DNA of 64,000 nucleotides from Glycine soja (lineage: Eukaryota; Streptophyta; Magnoliopsida; Fabales; Fabaceae): the NCBI RefSeq assembly GCF_004193775.1, contig NC_041021.1:18480024-18544023 (forward strand), in the 5' to 3' direction. A program made the position numbers and the translations under genes. How positions within the stretch are numbered: the stretch's first letter is position 1; each line of letters starts with the position of its first letter. A model generated the notes under the pieces. That model did no database searches. It was not told the origin of the DNA and was given only the letters and a program-made list of their open reading frames with translations. Of this stretch, positions 56,900-64,000 are shown piece by piece.

Positions 56900-58570
56900 T
56901 GTCATACCCTAATTTCGTCCGGGGACCTTTGCTCGATGACGTGCGACCATTCTTTGGTCCTCGTGAGGTGCTTGGCACCCATCATTAGGCAATTTGTGAA
57001 ATTCCAGGACATGCCGAAAAACCAAAAAAATATTGATGCACAATCCGTAAGTTTCCGTGACACATAGGAAATCAAATGGAAGCATCGTTGCATAATTAAG
57101 TGAGGTTCCGTAACATTCCGTAAGTCAAAAAGGGGATGATTATGTAATCCGCAAGGTTCCGTAACATTACGGAAAGAAAACGAGTATCGTTACGAAATTC
57201 GTAAGTTTCCGTAACTTTACGAAAAAAGAATCACCAAAAAACAGCAGAGGGGGGTGTACTTAGTAAAAATGGGGGTGCAAATAGCACCCAGGCCCACTTG
57301 GGCCCTCCGGAATATTCCTCCAGAAGGCGGTTGCTTCTGGAGGAAGCAACCCTGCTCGCCTGGGCGAGCTGAGCTCGCCTGGGCGAGCTGGGCGGCAACC
57401 ACTTCCCCTATTTTGCTATAAATAAAAGAGGAAGGCAAGAAGGAAGGGGTTCAGCCCCTGAGGCACTTTTCTCTCTTTCGAATTTGCTTGGAAAAATTGT
57501 TTTCGTGAAGAAAATCTAAGCCGAGGCGCTTCCGAAACGTTTCCGTAACGTTTTCCGTGAGGAATCTCGCAAAGGTTTCAACCGTTCTTCGACGTTCTTC
57601 ATTCGTTCTTCATCGTTCTTCGATCTTCAACGGGTAAGTACCTCGAACCAGGCTTTTCGATTCATTCTATGTACCCGTAGTGGTCCACATTGTGTTTCGT
57701 GCATTTTTATTCTCGTTTTGTTTACTTTTTATACCCCCTGTTGACGTGCTTAAGCCGTTTTACTTAAGTCATTTCTCGCTTAACTTAAAATAAAAATAAA
57801 TTTCTACCGAACGTTTGAATTGTATTATCCATTAACTTCAGTTAAAATAAATTCCGACCGTTCGGTCGTGCCGTAACCACGTTGGAAATCAAAAAGAGGT
57901 AAAAAAATAATATAATAATCAAAAAGACATCTTTTAGTAAAATAAAGCGGAAAATCAATCGGACGTTTTCTCTTTGGGATTTCTCATTCTTAATCGAATT
58001 GATTAATAACTAAAGTGAAACTAAGGCTAAAATCAACTCGCCTAGTCAAGCTCGTCCACAAAAATAGGCTTTTGAAGTTCGTCGTTTCAATTTCTCACTA
58101 AGTAAAATGGATCATTTTTAAGGTCCAACGCCTTAAAATGATCACCTCTTAAGGTAAAAAAGAATCACTTGATAAAAAAGAACTACGTAGGTCTGATTTT
58201 CTCATCCCAAATTGAGGAATACGTAGGAGCAAAGGGAAACACCCTTGTCGACCACAAAAAAGGGGAAAATATAAAAAGGGTATAAAAGGATATAAGGACA
58301 TAAAAAGGAACGTAAAAATCAAAGTCATGTTTGCACATTCGATTAAAGGCTGCCGTCCCTTGGGGCGGACGTGTGGGGTGCTAATACCTTCCCCGTGCGT
58401 AAATACAACTCCCGAACCTTTCACTTAAAAGTTCGTAGATCGCGTCTTTTCCGGTTTTTCCGACGTTTTCCTCAAATAAACGTTGGTGGCGACTCCGCGC
58501 GTATTCCTTTCGTGGAACACGCATCCCGCGAGTCACGCGTCGCCCTCCCGCCGAAGGGTAGGTTGCGACA
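56900..58570 (+). repeat. Element A 3' LTR (1671 bp)
   Basis: Matches the 5' LTR with about nine substitutions and a 19 bp insertion that adds a second GAGCTCGCCTGGGC palindrome unit near 57368. TATA box at 57417-57424. Ends TTGCGACA before the AGCGC target-site copy. Confidence 0.95.
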
Positions 58571-58575
58571 AGCGC

Positions 58576-59018
58576 GCACGTCAACCAGGGCAACGCCATT
58601 CTCATTGGTATATGGAATGGAGGTTGTGCTACCATTTGAGGTAGAAGTCCCGTCATTAAGAATCTTGGCGGAATCCGGATTAGAAGAATCGGAGTGGGCT
58701 CAAACGCGCTATGACCAACTCAACCTTAGTGAAGGTAAGCGCTTAACGGCCATGAGTCATGGGCGCCTGTATCAGCAAAGAATGAAGAATGCATTTGACA
58801 AAAAGGTACGCTTGCGCAAGTTCCATGAGGGAGACCTGGTGCTGAAAAAGATGTCCCATGCTGTCAAGGACAATCAAGGGAAGTGGGCCCCGAACTACGA
58901 AGGGCCTTTCGTTGTAAAAAGGGCTTTTACCGGAGGAGCCCTGGTACTTACCAACATGGACGGCGAGGAACTACCTTTACCCGTGAACTCTGATGCTGTC
59001 AAGCGATACTATGCTTAG
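58576..59018 (+). pseudogene. pol: Element B integrase C-terminal part
   Basis: Open frame carrying the end of the integrase core and the C-terminal DNA-binding part (Thr-Pro-Phe-Ser-Leu-Val-Tyr-Gly; Lys-Phe-His-Glu-Gly-Asp-Leu-Val-Leu-Lys; Trp-Ala-Pro-Asn-Tyr-Glu-Gly-Pro). It joins the reading frame ending at 21830 across 36.7 kb of element A. No chromodomain is seen, as expected for the Tat lineage. The frame open before 58571 is A's LTR. Confidence 0.9.
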
Positions 59019-59868
59019 AATCTAGGGCAATTTAGGATGTCACCGCATTTTCTTTTATTTTTGTGTGTTCTTCTTGGTTCCCGCCAGGGATTCCTCATCT
59101 ACTGTATATCTCTCGTCACAATCTTTTAAAGAAGTGAACGTGGGTCTGAGGCTTCAATCCTCACGCTGGTTTTGAACCATGTGTTAGTTTGTGATCACTT
59201 GAGCCCTCTCGCTCAGTTCATGGGGTGCCCCGAGATCTTAATTAAGATCGAACCTAAACCAGCTTTCACTAAAAATTTGTTGTGTTTGAAAACATTCATG
59301 CATATGCATACACATGCATATCTTATGGTAATAGGGGCAGAGTCGTCTTAGGCCACGATCAAAAGTCGAGACAAAGTTGACGGCATAAATCAACCAAGGT
59401 AAGACGATGACCCGGTCACGTTTGGCCGCACATGGTTTGTTTCCTACTTGCAGGTACTTAGTAACGGACGCAAATGGAGGATAGGGTCATAACCGACCGA
59501 TCGTCATCCCGGTGCTGGACAAGCAGAGAATGTCGCTGCAAGGCAGCCCAGTATCCTTTGAATTCACAGTAATTATTACTATTGTTCTAACTTAAGTAGG
59601 TTCGAGTAGGCAAACGCTAACCTGTAAAGAGGGGGGGCATGGTTATGTTTCACCAAAAAAAAAATGGCAGGTTAGCTCGCCTGGGCGAGCAACCCCTGCA
59701 CTAAAATATAAAAAACGAGGGAGATGAACGTTGTTGCACTCAAAAACTCCCCCCCCCCCCTCATTCAAAAGACCCAAGCTCACGGGAACCACGAGAGCAG
59801 TAGCCCCCAAGCCTCCATTGTTGAGTTTTTGCTTCCCTTTTCACGCTTTAATTCACTCCCCGCAAGAA
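59019..59868 (+). other. Element B pol-ORF4 region with promoter-like end
   Basis: Colinear with A 34165-35115, then directly joined to ORF4. It has one CTCGCC-TG-GGCGAG palindrome (about 59676) and TATAAAAA at 59707, about 160 bp before the ORF4 ATG. Confidence 0.65.
59707..59714 (+). promoter_or_regulatory. TATA-like box upstream of ORF4 in element B
   Basis: TATAAAAA downstream of the GC palindrome; homologous to 34959 in A. Confidence 0.45.
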
Positions 59869-60876
59869 ATGGCCCGAAGGAAGCTTGCCTCAAAGAGATC
59901 CAGGAAAGACAAAGTGGCTGAAGGAACCAGTTTCGCTCCCAAATATGACAGCCATCGTCTTAGGAGCGCTGAGCACCAGCAACACTTCGAGGCCATCAAA
60001 GGATGGTCATTCCTCCGGGAGAGACGCGTTCAGCTTAGGGACGGCGAGTATACTGACTTCCAAGAAGAGATAGTTCGCCGGCGGTGGGCATCGCTGGTTA
60101 CCCCCACGGCCAAGTTCGACCCAGACATAGTCCTCGAGTTTTATGCCAGTGCTTGGCCTACAGAGAAGGGTGTGCGAGATATGCGATCTTGGGTGAGGGG
60201 TCAGTGGATCCCTTTCGATGCGGATGCCCTCAGCCAGTTCCTGGGATACCCTTTAGTGCTGGAGAAGGGCCAGGAGTGCGAGTATGGCCAAAGGAGGAAC
60301 CGGGCCGATGGGTTTGATGAGGAGGCCATCGCCCAGTTGTTGTGCATACCGGGACAGGATTTTGCCCAGACCGCTGCCGGGAGACGGGTGCGAATCATGC
60401 GCACCAATATGACTACCCTGACTCAGACATGGATGACGTTGCTGCTTAGCAACATCCTACCCAGCGATCATAATTCCGACCTCCCCCTGCCGAAGTGTCA
60501 GCTGGTGTATGCCATTCTGACACGGATGAGCGTTCATGTGGCTCAGTTGATCGCTGATGCTATTTATCTATTTGCAGGTATGCCGCCTACCAGGCACCCT
60601 CTGGACCCGAATAAGTCCAACAGGGCCCTGGGATTTCCAGCTTTGATCACAGGACTCTGCCAGTCGTTCGGAGTCCCCGTCGCACCTAGTAAGGTGATTC
60701 GGCCACCCATCATGCGAGCTTTTATTGAGGAGTATTGCACGCAGAGACAGGCATAGGGTGGCGACCCTCAGGCCCCAGATGCACCGCCTCCACCTCCTCA
60801 GGCTGACCCAGCTGGGTCATTTGGCACGGAGCGGTATTTACGGCATTTGGTTCGCCAGCAGGCGGCCAATCACAGG

Positions 60877-60881
60877 GCGCA
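60877..60881 (+). repeat. Target-site duplication GCGCA of the solo LTR, left copy
   Basis: Repeated at 62019-62023 after the solo LTR. Removing one copy and the LTR restores continuous ORF4 sequence. Confidence 0.93.
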
Positions 60882-62018
60882 TGATCGAGGCCGTACCCGA
60901 ATCAAATAAACATGAAAATGCAGTAACTAGGAAGTGATCCTAGGTCGTTTCCCAACGACCAGTGACAAACCAAATGTTCATAATATACTTGCAGTAACAG
61001 TAACGATTGGGGGGGGGGTTTGTTTTGTGATTAAAAAGCAGAACAAGTAAACTGGAATACGAAACTACTAATATTAAAAACGGGTTGTTTCCTTTTATTC
61101 AGAAGCCATTCTCTTATCCTGGGTTATGGAGAATTCGTCCCTAACAGTGAACCACTTAATCCAACCCTATTTCAATTTACTAAGCGAAAATCAACTTAGG
61201 GTTTTCAATACGTGATTAGGCACCACATACACCAGTTAGCCCTTCGTTCATTAAGCATGAACGCAAGTTAGGCTCAGAGGTAATTAATCGAACACGAAGC
61301 GTGCACTGATTAATATTCACGAATTTGGGATACTGGTGAAGGGAGAACTGCCAGGAAACCACATTACAAGCGAAACCTCAAAGAGATTTGGGCTTCATCC
61401 TCAAAAGGAAACAACACCAGAAAATCTAGCCTTCCATGGATTCAAACAGAAAACGCAATTGAAACATGAAGCAGAAACGTAAACGAACTGAAATGTAAAA
61501 TGGAACAGAAACGTAAATGAGAGTAGAAGAAGAAGCAAGAACGAAATTGTAATTAGAAGCAGAAAACGTAAAATTGCATTACGAACTCAGAAGCATCAAA
61601 ACAGAAAAACGAAAACCCTAAAACAAAGCTCTGAATAATGAATAGCATAACAGAATAGAATGCCTCGCACGAATCCCAAGGAAGCTATTTAAAAAGAGTC
61701 ACTCAAAGTCACTGGGCCCTATTACAATACTCTGGCCCAAAACGAAATAAACATTGAACAACATAAAATAAAATTGTGAAATTTCCTAATTAGATATTAA
61801 CTAAGGTAAGCGCTGCTTTATTTGCCCTCTTCAAGTCCACAACTAAAATCCGGATTAAGCCCAATGTTTCATTAATTCCTGAAATTAGATTAAAAACATC
61901 AAATTAGCTAAATGAGGCCAAATAATAAAACTGCCTAATTAATTGGCAATTAAGACCAATAAATAATTAAAATGGTGCAAAAAGGGTTTAGAAAATAGAA
62001 GAAAATGATGGCACATCA
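60882..62018 (-). mobile_element. Solo LTR, Athila-type (1137 bp)
   Basis: Same ends and sequence type as element E's 5' LTR (12188-13348), flanked by a GCGCA duplication and with no internal sequence. It arose by recombination between the two LTRs of a former full element inserted in B's ORF4. Confidence 0.95.
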
Positions 62019-64000
62019 GCGCACGTGCAGACCCATGACTCTATATATCAGCTTAGCCTCAGCCTACAGAGCCAGGGTTTTGCTTCTTTTCAATGCCCTA
62101 CTCCGGATCAGTTCAGGGCAGAGGTCACATGGCCCGGAGATTGGCCTGAGGCCCAGGCTGCAGAGGCACCCGCAGAGACTCCCGGCGAGCCAGATGAGGC
62201 CCGCGAGGATGAGGAGATGTTAGATTTGCTCGGCTTCTTGGGAGGGAGTGGAGCCACATGACTGGGAGGTCCCCCAGATTCGTGTTCTTTTCAGTTTTAT
62301 GTTCATTATTTGTCATTTTCATGTTATGTTATGAAACTAATGTTTGTTTTTGTTGTTTTGATTGTCTTTTGTTTTGCGCATACATTTTGTTTGGATTGTT
62401 GCATTAGTGCTTATGTCGTTATTGTCGATAATGTTTATTTGAAGTTCCAGAACCGCGTAGAGTTTCATTTAGGAACGTCTTCCTAAAAAACAAACAAGGA
62501 AAAAATGATAAAAAAGAAAATAAGTTGTCTAGCTGAAAAAACCAACATGCTTTTGAAAAGAGATGACTTCCAACTTTTCTTTGAAAAAATTTCACTGATC
62601 ATAACCAGTTTTTGAAAAAAATGTGTGTACACCTGAAGGGTGAATGTTGTGAAAATTTTCCTGAACACCAAAAACTTAGACTCGGATAAATGCACAAATT
62701 GATAAAAGAACATATTTTGGAAACATTGGGTTGACTTAAAATAGAGGAAATGAATCCTGAGCCCTAGCATCACATGACCATAAAAATTTGACACTTGAGT
62801 GTCCACATAGGTGCATGCATGACCAGTTTTGCAATAAATTTCCAAATCATCATGTTTGCATTCGTGTCATGGAAATAATGTGGGGCATCCCCTTTTATTC
62901 TGGGACCAAACCAAACCCTGACATAAATCAAGTCCAGTTGTGCTACAAGCCTTGAGCCAAAAATCCTAACATACCATAAACTTTGACCCAGGGTGAGAAT
63001 GTCAATCCTTACCCTCGGAAGAAAAAGAGTGGGAGAAAGCAAAAAAAAAGGAAAAAAGAAGGAAAATTCCCAAATCAAAGAGTGGGAGGAAGAAAAGGAA
63101 GGAAAGAAAATTCCCGATCAAGGATCGAAGGAAAACAGTGGAAAGGTGCAGAAAGGTCGTTGGACCAGATGATATCTGAACAATATAGAATTGTCACCAA
63201 ATAAACAAAAAGAAGGAAAGGAAACCACGACCTAAAGTGGTTTTCTCCCTTAGATTGCCAACCAAAATCTTGTGCGTCGGTGACTCGTTCGCCTCGCGTA
63301 AAACAAAAACAGAAAGGAAAAAGGCCAGAAAACTTAGATCCAAATTTCCCACCAAAAGAACCCAATTCCCAAGAAAAGTCCTATTGATCCATGATCGCGC
63401 ATGTAATCTTTGATTTGATAGGAAATGATTTGCAAAGTCAAGTCATGACATATCTATGGTTCGGAATTAGGATGAAACACTTACCTGTGTGAGATTGATA
63501 CACTTTGAGTGATTTTCTTCTGTTTTTGTTGAACCCAGTGTTTCCTCTAAATGGTCATTTAGAAACGAAATGCTAACATCCAAAATCTCATTTGAGGTTA
63601 TAGGAGGATTTCATCAGCGTACTCTCCTTCCTCGGTAGACACATTGTTTTCTCCCAAAAAGCATATGTCGCTCTAATCATTTGGAATATTTGTCTCTTTA
63701 CTAAAGCATGTTCGCATTTTAGTGAAGAAAACACCGAGACTATTTTTAGTCTCACAAGTTATCCAGAACTACATAGGTCTGAATTCCTCATTTGAGGATA
63801 CGTAGGAGCAAGAGCCTCGCTTTTGTCGGCCACCCCACAATTTCTGTCATACTGACACTGGAGTCACATGACATGCGGAGATACCCAAGTGGTTGTCCGC
63901 ACTTTCAAAACTTTATTTTGCTATCTGTAAGACAAAAAGCCTGATAGCATGCAGAGACTAACATCGTCTTCTGCACCCTTCGTCAATCACGGCCCAACAA
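62019..64000 (+). mobile_element. Element B, third piece: ORF4 end and 3' UTR
   Basis: After ORF4 ends at 62261 the sequence follows A's 3' UTR (37585-39480), including the purine tract (63025-63130) and the ACGTAG inverted motif (63766-63835). No gene is supported in 62262-64000. The 3' LTR is beyond the right edge. Confidence 0.85.

Larger units (their letters stand above)
21831..58570 (+). mobile_element. Element A: complete-ended Ogre/Tat-like retrotransposon (contains element C)
   Basis: The element spans 36.7 kb, of which about 20.2 kb is its own once element C (40230-56763) and one TSD copy are removed. That size is usual for Ogre elements. It has both LTRs, PBS, leader, ORF1, gag-pro, intron, pol, ORF4, 3' UTR and PPT. 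The two LTRs differ by about nine substitutions and one 19 bp indel by eye (about 0.5%), so insertion is recent, on the order of 0.2 million years at the commonly used rate of 1.3e-8 per site per year. Gag and pol carry frameshifts, and pol contains an N gap. Lineage evidence includes the G-patch, two RNase H domains in pol and ORF1. Confidence 0.95.
58571..60881 (+). mobile_element. Element B, second piece: integrase C-terminus to ORF4
   Basis: Resumes B's integrase frame after the TSD AGCGC (58571-58575) of element A, and runs to the solo LTR inserted in ORF4. Confidence 0.92.
59869..62261 (+). pseudogene. Element B ORF4, split by a solo LTR and with one stop
   Basis: Homologous to A's ORF4 along its full length: 59869-60881 plus 62024-62261. 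A TAG at 60754-60756 replaces the CAG of A. The solo LTR (60882-62018) with its TSD splits the frame at Ala-His. The 3' part is open (62025-62261) and keeps the acidic tail ending Leu-Leu-Gly-Phe-Leu-Gly-Gly. In B the frame is open upstream of the ATG to 59731 because no intron is present; the conserved start is Met-Ala-Arg-Arg-Lys at 59869. Confidence 0.82.

Noticed and set aside
58371..58570. N-terminal extension of the ORF ending at 59018
   Set aside because: It is the 3' end of A's LTR in frame by chance; integrase similarity starts after the target-site copy.

Overview
This window is plant nuclear DNA made almost entirely of nested Ty3/gypsy LTR retrotransposons. I see no host gene, tRNA, rRNA or CRISPR. 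A legume, most likely soybean (Glycine), is suggested by Ogre/Tat-type elements with the ORF1 + gag-pro(G-patch) + intron + pol layout, by GC palindromes of the type CTCGCC-TG-GGCGAG, and by the TGGTAATCGATTACCA motif near 48.24 kb, which I associate with soybean repeats. The species call is an inference; no database could be searched.

Layout, by letters used throughout. Element B (+, oldest layer) is an Ogre/Tat-like element present as three pieces: 13349-21830, 58571-60881 and 62019-64000. Its two ends lie outside the window. Element E (-, 6237-13348) is an Athila-like element inserted in B's ORF1; its 3' end is off the left edge. Element D (-, 1-6236) is an Ogre/Tat-like element inserted in E's integrase, also cut by the left edge. 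Element A (+, 21831-58570) is a complete-ended Ogre/Tat-like element inserted in B's integrase, with TSD AGCGC. Element C (-, 40230-56763) is a non-autonomous relative with LTRs of the same family, inserted in A's 3' UTR, with TSD TTTGG. A solo Athila-type LTR (-, 60882-62018, TSD GCGCA) splits B's downstream ORF. The order of events is B first; then E, A and the solo-LTR parent; then D in E and C in A.

How the parts work together: a full A/B-type element reads LTR - PBS - leader - ORF1 (coiled-coil protein) - gag-protease with a G-patch - 178 bp intron - RT/RNase H/second RNase H/integrase - ORF4 (putative plant transposon protein) - long repeat-rich 3' UTR - PPT - LTR. Intron splicing puts gag-pro and pol in one frame. 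ORF4 has its own promoter-like upstream region and, in A, a candidate 1.2 kb 5' intron that is exactly missing from B. Element C keeps the LTRs, leader, ORF1 and 3' UTR of this family, but its centre is a divergent decayed gag, an unusual 24-bp hairpin repeat array and an ORF4 remnant. It has no pol, yet its two LTRs differ by only one base by eye, so it moved very recently, presumably using proteins from an A-like partner.

Most coding regions are broken. The commonest nonsense change in D and B is CAG to TAG, as expected from deamination of methylated CHG sites. A 499-base N gap (33338-33836) sits in A's integrase at a point where B's homologous sequence is continuous.
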